Origin: Ashinkailepas kermadecensis
Lineage: Eukaryota; Arthropoda; Thecostraca; Neolepadidae
Length of the DNA: 64,000 bases
Assembly (NCBI GenBank): GCA_034440615.1
Contig: JAOTOM010005126.1
Location: 878,501 to 942,500 of the forward strand
Reading direction: 5' to 3'
Of this stretch, positions 1 through 10,905 are shown piece after piece (the stretch's first letter is position 1; every line of letters starts with the position of its first letter). Below the pieces are notes generated by a model, which saw nothing but the letters and a program-made list of their open reading frames with translations, ran no database searches and had not been told where the DNA came from. A program made the position numbers and the translations under genes.

Positions 1-1232
1 CAAGACCGCACCCGGCGTGTTTGAGGTTCCCTGCTCTCGCTTCGAGACAGTGCACCTCGACCTCGTCGGTCCACTTCCTCCCTAAGTTCCGCACGGTCAA
101 ACCTTCTCCTCGCCATTCCGCTATCTCCTGACCTGCATCGACCGCGCCACCCGCTGTATCGAGGCAGCCTCTCTCGCGGACATTACTGCCGCCAGTGTAG
201 CTGCCGCCTTCCTGGAGACGTGGGTCAGCAGGTTCGGTGTGCCGCTCCAGGTGGTGACAGACCGAGGTGCGCAGTTTGAGGCCGAGCTCTTCACCCAGCT
301 GTCAACGATGATCGGCTTCCACCGCGTGCGCACGACGGCGTACCACCCGAAGTCGAACGGCATGCTCGAGCGGCAGCATCGCACCCTGAAGACGGCCATC
401 ACCGCACGAGCCCAGGAGTGGTTGCAGTTGTTGCCGGTCGTGCTGCTGGGCATCCGCACCCTGCCCAACGACAGCGGCTACTCGCCGTTCACCGCAGTGA
501 CCGGCAGTCAGCTGCTGTACCCACGCATCTGCATCGACCAGCAGTCGACCTCGTCCGAGCACCGGTTCATCAAGGACCTCGCCCGGCACATGAACGAGAT
601 CGACTTCATGTCGCTGTCCCAGGGCAGCGACCAGTGTCCCGCGCCCGCACGTGCCGATGGACCTCGCGCACTGCACGCACGTGTGGGTACGAGTGGACCG
701 CGTCCGTCGCCCGCTCGAGTCGCCGTACATCGGCCCGCTCAAGGTCCGGGCCCGGTCGGACCGCTGGTTCCGCGTGGAACTTCCCTCCGGTGAGACCGAC
801 ACAGTGTCAGTGGAGCGGTTGAAGCCGGCTCGTCTGCCGACCGACACGCCTGAGGGTACTGCACCCGATACCGCGAGTGACAGTGCCGCGTCTGAGAGCG
901 CCGTGCCCGCTGCCGCGCCTGAGAGTGCCGTACCCGATACCGTGAGTGACAGTGAAGCGACCGACAGTGAAGCGACCGACAGTGCCGCGTCCGCCGCCGC
1001 GCGTGACAGTGCCACTCCTGACGTTGAGGCGTCCGCCGCCGCGTTTGATGGTGCGCGGACGTCGCCGGAGACACCAGTGTCGCCGCCTGCGACGCCGCGG
1101 GCATCGGTGTCGCCGACGTCCTCAGACACATCAGACTCTCCCTTCGAACCTGCAGCGCCAGTTCCCGAGCGCCGGACAAGAGCTGGTCGCACAGTGCGGT
1201 TCAGGCCGCGCCCGGACTACGTGTATTTCTAA
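1..1232 (+). pseudogene. Ty3/gypsy retrotransposon pol 3' end: integrase core and C-terminal GPY/F-like module, broken
   Basis: This is the end of a gypsy-type polyprotein; integrase would insert the element's cDNA into the nuclear genome. The DDE core is visible: first Asp in HLDLVGPLPP (about 53-82), second in VVTDRGAQFE (about 251-280), and the Glu of NGMLERQHR exactly 35 residues after the second Asp, the normal D,D(35)E spacing. A C-terminal SPYIGPLKV...VERLKPA stretch (about 717-835) looks like the GPY/F module. A Ser/Ala/Thr/Pro-Asp repetitive tail follows to the stop at about 1230. The copy is dead: an in-frame TAA at 83-85 and a frame change near 640-650 (frame 2 to frame 3). The 5' part (gag, protease, RT) lies outside the window. 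Family level is secure; the clade is not. Confidence 0.88.
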
Positions 1233-1285
1233 GTTCTAACATTGTATGTAGTTGACTAAATGTGTATATCTCGTCGCTCCGCGCT

Positions 1286-1296
1286 AAAGGGGGGAG
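1286..1296 (+). other. Polypurine tract of the gypsy element
   Basis: AAAGGGGGGAG lies between the end of the integrase frame and the putative LTR start TGTGGTGCCCC at 1300. This is the expected place and composition for the primer of plus-strand DNA synthesis. Confidence 0.6.
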
Positions 1297-1299
1297 TAC

Positions 1300-1760
1300 T
1301 GTGGTGCCCCACATCCGAACGTATTGTTTGTTTATGCTGCGCCAGGTATGTCCGTGGCGCGTCACCTTCACCGATAGTTCAAGGTTGCCATGCTACCAAA
1401 TTACGCCCACTATAAATTATGATAATGATTGACACCCTGCGGCATCTGATTGGTCCTACATTACGACGTAGTCACGTACACGTACTACTTCTTTTCGAAG
1501 TATAGTTCACTGAAACTGGTGTATTTCTCAATAACTAGTAATGGAAATAATTGATTAATTATTGTTTTGTTTACCATATCATGACCTAATTTCGTAGAAG
1601 AACACGCATTCTATTGTGTCTTTGAATGTATTCTGAATATTCTGATTACGTGTATGAAAACAGAGAATAGATCTCTCTCGGCAGACATCTTGTGTGGTGA
1701 GCACCGTTCCGCCTGTGTTTAGCCGTATATTGGACTTAGGGAAAGCTAGCACGCCCACAC
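1300..1760 (+). repeat. Putative 3' LTR of the gypsy element
   Basis: The LTR should begin with TG directly after the polypurine tract, and TGTGGTGCCCC does so at 1300. A TATAAAT box-like sequence sits at 1411-1417. The right border is not visible because the 5' LTR is outside the window; 1760 is only an estimate. No second copy of this LTR was seen in the window. Confidence 0.4.
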
Positions 1761-3544
1761 CCTCACCCGACTTGGACGACTACATGGCTAGACCGGAGGT
1801 GCCTAGCAATTTATGGAGAATATGGATAATATTAATGGAGAATTAATGTTGAAATGATAGCAGCGATTTGCTTTACAAAACCATTCAACTCACTATCCAT
1901 AAGGCCAAAGTGCATGTACCATAGTCAAGTAATGTAATAGGTGTCTGGAAAAAAAACTTGTTATTAGGAAACCATGTATACCTCATTCAAAAACTGCTCG
2001 GAAGTACAACATAGGTAGATATATTTTATACACAATTGTCTGTGCATTCAAAAATAATCGTATGCTGCATAAACGAAATTATTCAATTTATTTCCATGTA
2101 AATGTAGTACATATCTCCTCTGAGCCTAATAAGTGTCACTGGTTACCAAGTACAATGATTACCAAACAGTTTTTTTTTCTCTATTTCATTCATGTCTTAC
2201 GGCAGGCTTATTACGCAGGACGCGATACTCACGTGCAGTTTTTTATTTCTTTAATAGGTGCTGGGTGTGCAATAGGTGTGGTATGAGTCAGTGCATGTTA
2301 ACATCTCGATCCAGATATGCTTATTTAGTTATTTACCTAATCTAGGCAAATATGCATTAGATATTTCAGTTGATTTGGTCATTGAAGAATGTGAATAAGT
2401 AGGTAGGTAGATACCTAGGCAGGCAGGCCAGGTACCCAGGTAAGTGCTTACTATTGACATGAGCAAGCTGGGGGATTTTTTTGCTAGTGGTGAGTTGCAA
2501 TGTAATGAAAACCTAAGTAGGTTGGCACCCACCCAGGCAGACAGGTATATACCCAGGCAGGACCAGTGGGAATTTAATTATGGTTGCATATATAGCTAGG
2601 TAAGTATATATACATCTTGTACTGCCTACCACTCCATTCATCACAAAATGCTAAAAGATGAGTGCAGATAAAAAATAGGAATTATTTAATTTACATCATT
2701 TTCAGTTGGGAGATACTTCTAAGTGGGTAGGTATTTACCTAGTTAGCTGGACAAGTTAAATTCAGATGTCTAAACCAGTTGGTGGCATCCTTTATCATGA
2801 ACCTGACAGGAATATGTGCATGGCATCTAGGGAAACAGCTGGGACCGAGGCAGTAAACCAGTTCAGTCTATCTTGCATGGTAGGTACCAGGCCGAAGCAT
2901 GGGTGCGAAGGTGGGTGGATACAAGCTAATATTATTGAATAAGCCAAATTAATAATAAGAGTGTCTCTGTCAGTGAGATTCACATGTTCCAACAATGTAT
3001 CACCAGCCAGTCTTGACAGGTATGTGGTGCATTAATATTGCACTGGTGAATGTCACTCACCTCATTCATTTGCTTGCCTATGCATTCTAGGTAGGCTGCT
3101 CCATAATTTATCAAGTGCTCAGGAGCTCAGGAGCATGATGCCCCTGGTGTACCAAGTTAAGATGCTTCTTTGAAGCAGGCCATGGTAAGTGGCTCATTCT
3201 CCATTCACACACACATTCACTCACCATACTCCCATGTCATACCAATAGCGCACTGGCAGTATGAATGGGAGCAGGCCAGGGGCATCTTTGTTTCGTCATT
3301 GCATATGAGTCAAAAAGTCATCTATCAAGAATGCTGGTGTTCACATGTTTGTTTATATGTTTCACTCCTTACACCAGAACCACTCTATTTATTAAAATGA
3401 TCAAGATGATTAGATTATTATGATGATACCAGTGAGTAAGTATTGTCTCATAAAGGTATCTTGTATATAGTCCAGCCATTTTGGCACAGTATGTTCAGTT
3501 GAAGTACACACATGCATATCATTTATACTGTTCTGAGTTTACTT
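1761..3544. other. AT-rich intergenic DNA without recognisable gene
   Basis: Only short open frames occur and none resembles a known family. Degenerate TAGG/CAGG runs sit at about 2398-2445 and 2533-2560, the same kind of low-complexity sequence seen at 45.07-45.17 kb and 47.47 kb. Confidence 0.5.
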
Positions 3545-3545
3545 T

Positions 3546-4355
3546 CAGTCCCCTAGTCCTTTCCCCCCCCTGCCTGCCTTCCCACTCCTGGTTGTCCTGA
3601 CAACATACTCCCCTAGGTCAGACCTCTGAAAAGCAACTCGTCCAGCTTGGGTGTTGTCTCGTGCTTGTTGATTGGAGTTGTTGCTCCATGTTCTTTCTGC
3701 TCTATATGGTCCTTTGTCAGTTGCATCTATGATCTCATCCCTGCTCATGTCTGGATGTATGTGCACATACTTTTGTTCTTTTGTTTTTCTGGCCATGATG
3801 TTGCCATTTTTGGTATGATAGTTGCAAATTTGTTTCCTTTCCCACATTTCACCCAGCACCTGTACTTGTTTTGCACGTTTTGCAGTGAGGTTCTCATGTA
3901 TGGTTATTTTTGTTTGTGTTCTCCTACTTGGTTGAATTTTGCTTCATACACTGCATTTCTATCACCTAAATCCTGAAATTTGATCAGTACACGCTTGTTT
4001 TGGCGCAGACGATGACATGCAGATATGCTGCCAGTGAGTTTCACACCTAGTTTCTCCTCAATTATTTTTTGGTAATCTCCCTGGTTTTTTCTGGAGCTTC
4101 AAAAGTGTCTATTGGGGCTGATGGAAATCCACCACCACCTAGAATGAGTGAGTCTTTTCTGGTGTATTGTTCTATGTTGTCAACTGTATTGTTCAATTCT
4201 GAAATTTGCTTTTTGAGATCTTTGTTTTCCTCCATGAGTTGTTTTAGCTGGTTGTTTGCTACCCTGTTTTCCTTTCTAATATCCTCCATTTCCTCTGGAA
4301 GTTCTTTCATCTTTTCATTCACTGCTTCGTGAATTTGTTGTTTAATTTCGTCCAT
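3546..4355 (-). pseudogene. LINE ORF1-like (L1 ORF1p / Transposase_22 type) relic
   Basis: Reading the minus strand from an ATG at 4355, the first ~70 residues are a heptad-rich, Glu/Lys-rich coiled coil. The segment VDNIEQYTRKDSLILGG (about 4165-4115) resembles the junction between the coiled coil and RRM in L1-type ORF1 proteins. The frame stops at about 4062. The next 55 residues continue one frame over (LGVKL..SISACHRLRQNKRVLIKF, an RRM-like piece). A third open segment holds ITIHENLTAKRAKQVQVL and a basic Gly-rich tail ending at about 3546. Two frame changes make it non-functional. It would have acted as the RNA-binding chaperone of a non-LTR retrotransposon. No adjacent ORF2 was found, so this may be an isolated ORF1 fragment. 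Confidence 0.6.
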
Positions 4356-4674
4356 GACACCTCCGGTCTATATACCATCCAAGTTTAGATAGTTTTGTCT
4401 AGAATAGTAATCTGAAATGTAGTCAAAAATATAACTTGATGATAATCCAAGCCTATCAAAATAGACAAACGTAAGGAAACAAGAAGGCAAATTCAACTCC
4501 CTGTGGTAGTGCGTCGAATTCGGCTCCAGGTGTCGGGAGCTGGCACGTCCGTCTCTTCCGGCGTCAACTGGTCGACGAATAGTTGAATATCTAATAATAA
4601 ATAATAATATTGAATAATACTATCCCTGAATAGTTGAACGACCTCAAGCCTCAATTGACAACGAAACAGAACCC
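4356..4674. other. Short AT-rich spacer
   Basis: Contains an ATAATAAATAATAATATT-like run near 4591-4615. No gene or recognised repeat was seen. Confidence 0.4.
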
Positions 4675-5199
4675 ATGTTGGACCAGGAGGCGCCAGAGGA
4701 GGCCCAGCAGGAGCCTTCCAGCCAACCAAGAACAGAGGAAGAAAAAGAAGTCCAAAAGAAGTAAAGGAAGCAGGCCGTCACCATAACAGAGGACCAAGAA
4801 GAATACATCGTTGAGTGGCTGAAGCTCAACAACTGTATCTACAAGAGGAGGAAGGAACATAAAGATACTCACAAGAAGGCTAAGCTGTGGTCTCAAAAGG
4901 CCAGTGAGCTGCGCATCAGCACTGAAAACCTACATATCTGGTACAGCTCCATGATAATCACGTTTGGCCGCCTGACCCAGACTAAGTATGGCGATGGTGT
5001 GAAATAGAACACGGAGCGTGACCGCTGGATCCTGCAGGCATTCAGTTTTCTCAATTCCCACATTGTGAGGGTGATCAGCTGGCAAGCAGTCAGCCTCAAA
5101 CAGAAGTTGTGCCTTCCAGCGGCAGACCCCAGGTCAGATACTCCTGTCACCTTAGCCAGGGACGTGGAGGACTCACAACTCGAGTCCTCCAGTTCCTGA
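4675..5199 (+). pseudogene. MADF / Myb-SANT-like DNA-binding protein pseudogene
   Basis: From ATG 4675 a single frame runs 174 codons to TGA at 5197-5199, interrupted by stops at 4762-4764 and 5005-5007. After an acidic Gln/Glu-rich start it reads EEYIVEWLKLNNCIYKRR... then KAKLWSQKASEL..., ...FGRLTQTKYGDG... and TERDRWILQAFSFLNSHIVR. The W-L-Y...W...A..L...W..L spacing and the closing RDRWIL..F.FL..HI.R are typical of the large MADF family of invertebrate genes, many of which accompany Harbinger-type transposons. No intact transposase lies nearby. Apart from the two stops the frame is kept, so the inactivation may be fairly recent. Confidence 0.6.
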
Positions 5200-5408
5200 A
5201 GGATATACGAGATGGGATGGGTAAGTGATGGGAAGCTGATGAAAAAGTTGTTTCGCGATGAAAATCTTCATCATGCATTGACGTTGTTATTCAGTGCTGA
5301 TGGCAATCCTGATTTCAAATCTTCGGGATTTTTGTTGTGGTCGCTGACTGATTTTCCCAATGAATTATGGGATCCCAATCCCAACGAATCCCAGTGACAA
5401 CAAATCCC
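5200..5408. other. Spacer between the MADF pseudogene and the duplicated block
   Basis: A 61-codon open frame at 5212-5397 (ATGGGATGG...) resembles nothing I recognise and is probably chance. Confidence 0.3.
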
Positions 5409-6924
5409 AACGTTGTCACTCGGGGAAAACCTTTGCCAGCGCACACTTTGACACAAGTGCCTGCGAGACTGCGTTCGCGTAGAGGACAACAGTATTTGGT
5501 CAAGGAAGGCCAAAACAACTAACACCTACTGAGTCACGCGCAATTCGAAATATTGACATAGCACCACCGCAGGCTGTCGAGTCAATCCAGAGAGTTGTGT
5601 GTCAGGACATGTTGCTCGCCACAGCAAGCTGCAAAACCAAAAACCGCGGCAGCATTATTTCGTTGGCCGACAGAAGGTTCGTTTAATGTCATTAAATCGT
5701 TCAAATAGACCCGGGACCACAATCGCCACTCATTATATTTGGGAAGTCCCTGAACAGAGTTCCTCATAATGGAAACACATTCCTACTTCACATCTCTGCT
5801 GCTGAGCTGGAGGAAAATCTGTGGGCTGCAACATTGTCTAACCTGAAAGACAAGTGTGTGACCATGGAGATGAGTCAAAACGTGTTCACTGTAAGTGAAA
5901 TACCGCGCACCACTTGTGGGGTCCAACAGAGATGGTGGCAAAATCGATGGCAGCTAATTGTGGATAAGCGCCACCATCTTGTCGCATGTGCGCCGATCGC
6001 TCATCATGGTAACGTTGGCCTTGGCGTAAAATTCCCGCACATACTACAGGGCCGATATACCATGGAAAGGAGGTCCTGTCAAAAGTACTTGCAATGTGTA
6101 CTAGCTCGCATACATTGGGTAGGTCGGCTCTTCAAAATCTCACACAATTCCACGGTTTATTTTTGGTTGTGCATGTCCCCATACCCGAAGATACCTTCAA
6201 AACCAAGTCAGGTACCCCACTGGTCCCAGTCATTATGAAAAAAGGACAAACATGAGAAAAGATGCGATGGAGGAAATACGGTCCGGTAACATGGTGAGTG
6301 GTGCAAAAGGACCTGCCCGTGTATTCAACGTCCTTCAGTTTGACCTAGTGGATGGGTTTGTCGTTGATTACATGCATTGTGCATGTCTGGGAGTAGCGAA
6401 GATGTGGACTGAAAGGGCTTACTTGAAAAAAGGAAGTCTGCTCATTTTATATCGGTCAAAAACTGTAACAATCGACTCGAGACTGTTGGCCATCAAGCCA
6501 CCAAAATTGATCACGCGACTTCCGAGAACGCTGTCTACGATAAATGACTGGAAAGCATCGCGGTGGAGTTCATGGCTTCATTTTTTGTACTGCATCACAT
6601 GTTTAAAGAGCCTTTTGGTTATATGTTTTAAACCACTTGGCGCATCCGTTCTCTGCCATATTCATCATGCTCCAAGATGTAGTATCGCTAGATGATGTCA
6701 GCAAAGCAGACTGATTGCTGTTTGAGATTGTGGTCAAAGTTGAGGTGCTGTATGGCGCTTCATGGATGACTTCTAACGTCATCTACTACTCCATTTATCA
6801 GATAGCGTACGTCACTGGGGTCCTCCGTAGGCGCATTCGGCATTTCCTATGGAGGATTGAAATGGCCGCCTTTTGAGGTTTGTCCATGGCATGAGATCCT
6901 CCGCTAATCAGGTGTTGACAATAT
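5409..6924 (+). repeat. Direct duplication, copy A (~1.5 kb)
   Basis: The sequence from GTCACTCGGGGAAAACC (5415) to CTAATCAGGTGTTGAC (about 6924) recurs 1556 bp downstream with scattered point differences and small indels. Both copies keep the same order of segments, including the tnp2-like coding piece. Copy A has an extra T-rich interruption near 6585 and other small changes relative to copy B. Confidence 0.85.
6111..6695 (+). pseudogene. tnp2-type (EnSpm/CACTA) transposase fragment, copy A
   Basis: Several frames together give GRLFKISHNST..., a PIPEDTFKTKSGTPLVPV-like segment, then FDLVDGFVVDYMHCACLGVAKMW, an IDSRLLAIKPPKLITRLPR segment and DWKASRWSSWLHF. The DYMH(C)xxLGV block, the ID.RL..I.PP...R.PR block and WKAS(E)WR.WL are signature stretches of the animal tnp2/Transposase_21-like proteins. 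Frame changes around 6190-6250 and 6590 break the copy. It would encode part of the catalytic region of a cut-and-paste transposase. No CACTA termini were found around it. Confidence 0.6.
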
Positions 6925-6964
6925 CTTCCGTCATGACCAGCATTAATACTTTGATGGGAACGTT

Positions 6965-8491
6965 GTTGTTGTCACTCGGGGAAAACCTTTGCCAGCGCAC
7001 ACTTGGACACAAGTGCCTGCGAGACTGCGTTCGCGTAGAGGACAACAGTATTTGGTCAAGGAAGGCCAACACAACTAACACCTACTGAGTCACGCGCAAT
7101 TCGAAATATTGACATAGCACCACCGCAGACTGTCGCGTCAATCCAGAGAGTTGTGTGTCAGGCCATGTTGCTCGCCACAGCAAGCCGCAAAACCAAAAAC
7201 CGCGGCAGCATTATTCCATTGGCCGATAGAAGGTTCATTGAATGTCATTAAATCGTTCAAATAGACCTGGGACCACAATCGTCACTCATTGTATTAGGGA
7301 AGTCCCTGAACAGCGTTCCTCATAATGGAAACAATGGAAACACATTCCTACTTCACATCTCTGCTGCTGAGCTGGGGAACAATCTGTGGGCTGCAACATT
7401 GTCTAACCTGAAAGACAAGTGTGTGACCATGGAGATGAGTCAAAACGTGTTCACTGTAAGTGAAATACCGCGCACCACTTGTGGGGTCCAACAGAGTCGA
7501 TGGTGGCAAAATCGATGGCAGCTAATTGTGGACAAGCGCCACCATCTTGTCGCATGTGCGCCGATCGCTCATCATGGTAACGTTGGCCTTGGCGTAAATT
7601 CCCGCACATACTACAGGGCCGATATACCATGGAAAGGAGGTCCTGTCCAAAGTACTTGCAATGTGTACTAGCTCTCATACATTGGGTAGGTCGGCTCTTC
7701 AAAATCTCACACAATTGCACGGTATATTTTTGGTTGTTCATGTCCCCATACCCGAAGATACCTTCAAAACCAAGTCAGGTACCCCACTGGTCCCAGTCAT
7801 TATGAAAAAAAGAACAGATGACATGATGAGAGAGGATGCGATGGAGGAAATACGGTCCGGTAACATGGTGAGTGGTGCAAAAGGACCTGCCCGTGTATTC
7901 AATGTCCCTCAGTTTGACCTAGTGGATGGGTTTGTCGTTGATTGCATACATTGTGCATGTCTGGGAGTAGCGAAGATGTGGACTGAAGGGGCTTACTTGA
8001 AAAAAGGAAGTCCTCTCATTTTATATGGGTCAAGAACTGCAACAATCGACTCGAGAGTGTTGGCCGTCAAGCCACCAAAATCGAACACGCGACTTTCGAG
8101 AAGGCGGTCTACGATAAATGACTGGAAAGCATCGCTGTGGAGTTCATGGCTTCATTTTTTACTGCATCACATGTTTAAAGAGCCTTTGGGTTATGTTGTA
8201 AACCACTTCGCGCTTCTGTTCTCTGTCATATACATCCTGCTCCAAGATGTAGATGTAGATCGCTAGATGATGTCAGCAAAGCAGACTGATTGCTGTTTGA
8301 GATTGCGGTCAAAGTTGAGGTGCTGTATGGCGCTTCATGGATGACTTCTAACGTCATCTACTACTCCATTTATCAGACAGCGTACGTCAGCAGGGTCCTT
8401 CGTAGGCGCATTCGGCATTTCCTATGGAGGATTGGAATGGCCGCCTTTTGAGTTTTGTCCATGGCACGAGATCCCCGCTAATCATGTGTTG
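6965..8491 (+). repeat. Direct duplication, copy B (~1.5 kb)
   Basis: Second copy, beginning GTCACTCGGGG at 6971 after a small GTTGTT expansion and ending near CTAATCATGTGTTGAC (8491). About 40 bp (6925-6964) unrelated to either copy separates A and B. The tandem order suggests unequal exchange or a segmental duplication rather than two independent transpositions. Confidence 0.85.
7661..8266 (+). pseudogene. tnp2-type (EnSpm/CACTA) transposase fragment, copy B
   Basis: This copy is open for about 200 codons: GRSALQNLTQLHGIF near the start, then KKRTDDMMREDAMEEIRSG, GAKGPARVFNVPQFDLVDGF, the VVDCIHCACLGVAKMW block (Tyr-Met of the usual DYMH changed to Cys-Ile), IDSRVLAVKPPKSNTRL and DWKASLWSSWLHF. 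The DxMH Asp is kept, the normally invariant Met is not. Upstream and downstream parts of a full tnp2 protein are missing, so I treat it as a fragment. Less damaged than copy A. Confidence 0.6.
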
Positions 8492-8676
8492 ACTTTTACG
8501 TGGTGATGGAAGCTTTCTAGCGCTCCGACATATTCACGCCAAATATGGCAGCCCAAGATAGTGTGGGTTCGGCTGCCCATGAATAAATAGTCCACCCCCG
8601 GAAACCGCAGCGTTTGGATCGTCTCGGCCGTCTCAGTTATAATCCTCTTGAGCTCCAATCAATAGGAGACATAACA
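8487..8676 (+). repeat. Putative short LTR of a second gypsy element
   Basis: Proposed from TGTTGAC at 8487 to ATAACA at 8676, directly before TGGCGCAGTCGGTGTG, a leader type common in Ty3/gypsy elements next to the primer-binding site. AATAAA occurs at 8584. The left border is doubtful because TGTTGAC also belongs to the end of duplication copy A. No second LTR copy was seen in the window. Confidence 0.35.
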
Positions 8677-8790
8677 TGGCGCAGTCGGTGTGCTCTTAGA
8701 CGGACAGTGCCCTCGGGGCGGACAGTTTGTGTGCGTGCGGGGTGCGGTGAACTCCCGTGACCGTGACCTGGAAACACGGTCCCGCGGGGC

Positions 8791-9638
8791 ATGAATGACA
8801 GCGCAGAGGCGTCACCAGGCACGGTGGCCGGAGAGCCGGCCACAGAGGGAAAGCCGTCGCACGTGGAGCTGCTCACGCAGCTGGTAGCCCAGCAGCAGCA
8901 ACAGATGACTTTGCAACAGCAACAGATGACCATGCTCATGGAACGTGGGCTGTTCGGCGGCTCGCCCGCGGCAGCCCAGTGACCGTAGCAGGCCAGCCGA
9001 CGTGCGCACTGGTAAGTGTGGACGCTGTGGATCAGCTCCGCACACTGAAGACCGGCTCTGCAGGGCACTGAGCCGCAGGTGTTTTCGGTGTAATGGGGAA
9101 AATAATTTTCCCTGTCTGCCGTCAACGCAGTGGCTGCAGACGCTCGTGGCGCGGGCGTCGGTAGCTCAGTGGTTAAGCTGACCGTCTGGTACGCCAGAGG
9201 TACGAGGTTCGATTCCCAGCGATGCCGCACTTCCTGCCAAGGTGAGAGGCAGGCGACGCCATATGGCTTCAGCTGCTGAGTGCGTCGTAAAGCCACAATC
9301 CAATGCAAACGCTCACGGCGCGTGGCTAGTCCCGGCCGCGGCCGCCAGGGTCAAGGCCGGTCAACTGACAGTTCCGGAAGTCGCCGACAGGTGTCGCAAG
9401 TCCGCGGCGCTGATCGCGGGCGGCGAAAGTCGCACCCATCCCAGAAGTCTTATCTCCGATGTGGTGTTCAGAGGATTAAGAGCCCGTCGCTCCCTCCAGG
9501 TGCACCTGATGTTGCATCGGCCTGGTGGATCGACTTCAGACACCGTCTGGACCCCGGATCCAGGAGCTGAGGTATCCGTGATGCCTCTACGAGTAGCAGG
9601 AAAAGTGGGCATCCATCATTCTAGAGAGTGCGAGGTGT
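8791..9638 (+). pseudogene. Ty3/gypsy gag zinc-knuckle and protease relic, split by a SINE
   Basis: ATG 8791 opens a Gln-rich gag-like start (VAQQQQQMTLQQQQMT) that stops at 8980. One frame over follows KCGRCGSAPHTEDRLC...RCFRC (about 9014-9090), a CCHC-like zinc knuckle with slightly altered spacing. The capsid region normally found in between is absent, so gag carries an internal deletion. After the SINE at 9154-9308 the frame continues into VWTPDPGAEVSVMPL (about 9546-9590), recognisable as the retroviral-type aspartic protease active site (family D-[ST]-G-A) with the Thr/Ser replaced by Pro. The copy is therefore inactive. RT and integrase are missing, and the relic runs into duplication fragment C at about 9640. 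Confidence 0.65.
9154..9308 (+). repeat. tRNA-derived SINE inserted in the gypsy gag relic
   Basis: The head GGCGTCGGTAGCTCAGTGG...GAGGTTCGATTCCCAG...CGATGCC has pol III box A and box B and a nearly complete acceptor stem (GGCGTCG/CGATGCC). The anticodon arm is not tRNA-like, so it is a SINE rather than a tRNA gene. The body ends with CGACGCCATATGG...GTGCGTCGTAAAG, shared with the other SINEs. Target-site duplications ACGCTCGTGGCGCG (9140-9153) and ACGCTCACGGCGCG (9309-9322) differ at two positions. Confidence 0.85.
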
Positions 9639-9639
9639 G

Positions 9640-10060
9640 TCAGGATCACAATTTCCATTCATGGTGTTGGGGAAGTCCTTGAACAGAGTTCCGCTTAATG
9701 GAAACTTCCTCCCACTTCATATCCTTGCTGCTGAGCTGCGGAACAATCTGTGGGTTGCGACATTGTCCAACCTGAAAGCCAAGTGTGTGGTCATGGAGAT
9801 AAGTCCAAACGTGTTCGCTGTAAGTGCAATACCGCGCACTGCTTGGGGGACTAACAAGGTCGCGATGGTGGCAAAATCGATGGCAGCTCATAGTGGACGA
9901 GCGTCACCATCTTGCCGCACGCGCGCCGATCGCTCACCATTGTTATGTTGGTCTTGGTGCAAAATGCCCGCACCTACTCCAGGGCCACTTCAGCCGCATC
10001 AAATTCGGTTGTACCGGGTCGCTTGGCATGCAACCGCGCGACACAGTGAACAACATGCAC
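9640..10060 (+). repeat. Third, diverged fragment of the duplicated block
   Basis: From about 9655 (CATTCATGGTGTTGGGGAAG) to 9990 the sequence follows 5730-6050 of copy A, with more substitutions than between A and B. It ends before the tnp2-like coding part. Its junction with the gypsy protease relic near 9640 is abrupt. Confidence 0.7.
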
Positions 10061-10451
10061 CGCATTATCTGACCACCACTAATAACCATCTACAATCGTT
10101 ACAGCTGATTTGCCGCTACACGCTGTATGTGTTCCTGTGGGAACAGGGTACAGTGCGACGCAATCCACAGTCAATGTTTCGTCGGCAGATGGCAGTAGTG
10201 GTCCTCATTCCCTGACAGGTGGCGCTGCGGTGCCTCGGTTGATCAGGGTAGTATAGATACACGGAAAGCACGGTTAGTGCTGTGATCAGATGTCACGGGC
10301 AGTGATGGGTCCATAATTTGGCAAAGGGATTGCCATCCAACGCTTCGGTGCCCCTGGACTCCACTGCTCTTTTTCTCGCCGACAGTGTCCCTTCAAATTT
10401 CTACAATACAAGATACCCCCTCCCATTAGGCGTAGGAATGTAATTGAAGCC
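10061..10451. other. Unassigned spacer
   Basis: No gene, repeat partner or RNA was recognised here. Confidence 0.3.
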
Positions 10452-10770
10452 GCCGCGATAGTTCAGTTGGTTATAGCACTGACCTGTATTGGTCTGCCAT
10501 CCTGGCAAGACACTTTACGCGTTTCGAGTCACTTTACGCGCTTGCATTTAGCCCCAGGGTGAGAGAGTCAGTTGGCAACTGGTCCGATAATACCAGGGAG
10601 CAAGCTACCTGGGCGGTAGTGTCGGTACATTGACGGCAAGTTCAACTGTCGGTAAAAAAAGCAATCGAATTGGAATTTACGGATCGGATGGTGGGGCCAG
10701 GGTTCTCCACAACAATATGTGCCTGCAATTAAGTTAATACATACATACAGACATACCTATATAAATCACC
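10452..10770 (+). repeat. tRNA-headed SINE-like element of a second type
   Basis: GCCGCGATAGTTCAGTTGGTTATAGCAC resembles the 5' half of a tRNA with a good box A. The box B equivalent (GCGTTTCGAGTC) is weak. A unique body follows, ending in ATACATACATACAGACATACC. Only one copy was seen and no target-site duplication was identified, so the right border is approximate. Confidence 0.4.
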
Positions 10771-10825
10771 AGCAACTGCAATGAGGAATCAGCTGACTCA
10801 GTCAGTCAGGAATCAGCTGACATAC

Positions 10826-10897
10826 ATGTCCGGGCAGCTCAGCTTCGTCCCGGACTGGGACACATTGAAATGAATATCTGCAAGGCACTCGTCAAAC
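10826..10897 (+). repeat. Short internally deleted fragment of the DUF6589-like element
   Basis: ATGTCCGGGCAGCTCAGCTT (10826-10845) matches 36956-36975. The following CGTCC..GACTGGGACACATTGAA and ATGAATATCTGCAAGGC matches 37421-37465. The intervening ~445 bp are missing, with GCTTC present at both ends of the deletion. The fragment sits at the left border of the minisatellite. Confidence 0.75.
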
Positions 10898-10905
10898 TCA
10901 GTAGC

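Noticed and set aside
302..1192. 296-codon minus-strand frame opposite the integrase
   Set aside because: It mirrors the gypsy integrase and its Ser/Ala-rich repetitive tail; no independent similarity was seen.
9154..9226. Apparent tRNA gene
   Set aside because: The anticodon arm does not fold normally, and the sequence continues into a SINE body with target duplications, so it is a SINE head. The same applies at 58,560 and on the minus strand at 32,528 and 36,280.
8637..9308. 223-codon minus-strand frame
   Set aside because: It lies opposite the gag relic and the SINE, crossing their border, and resembles nothing.
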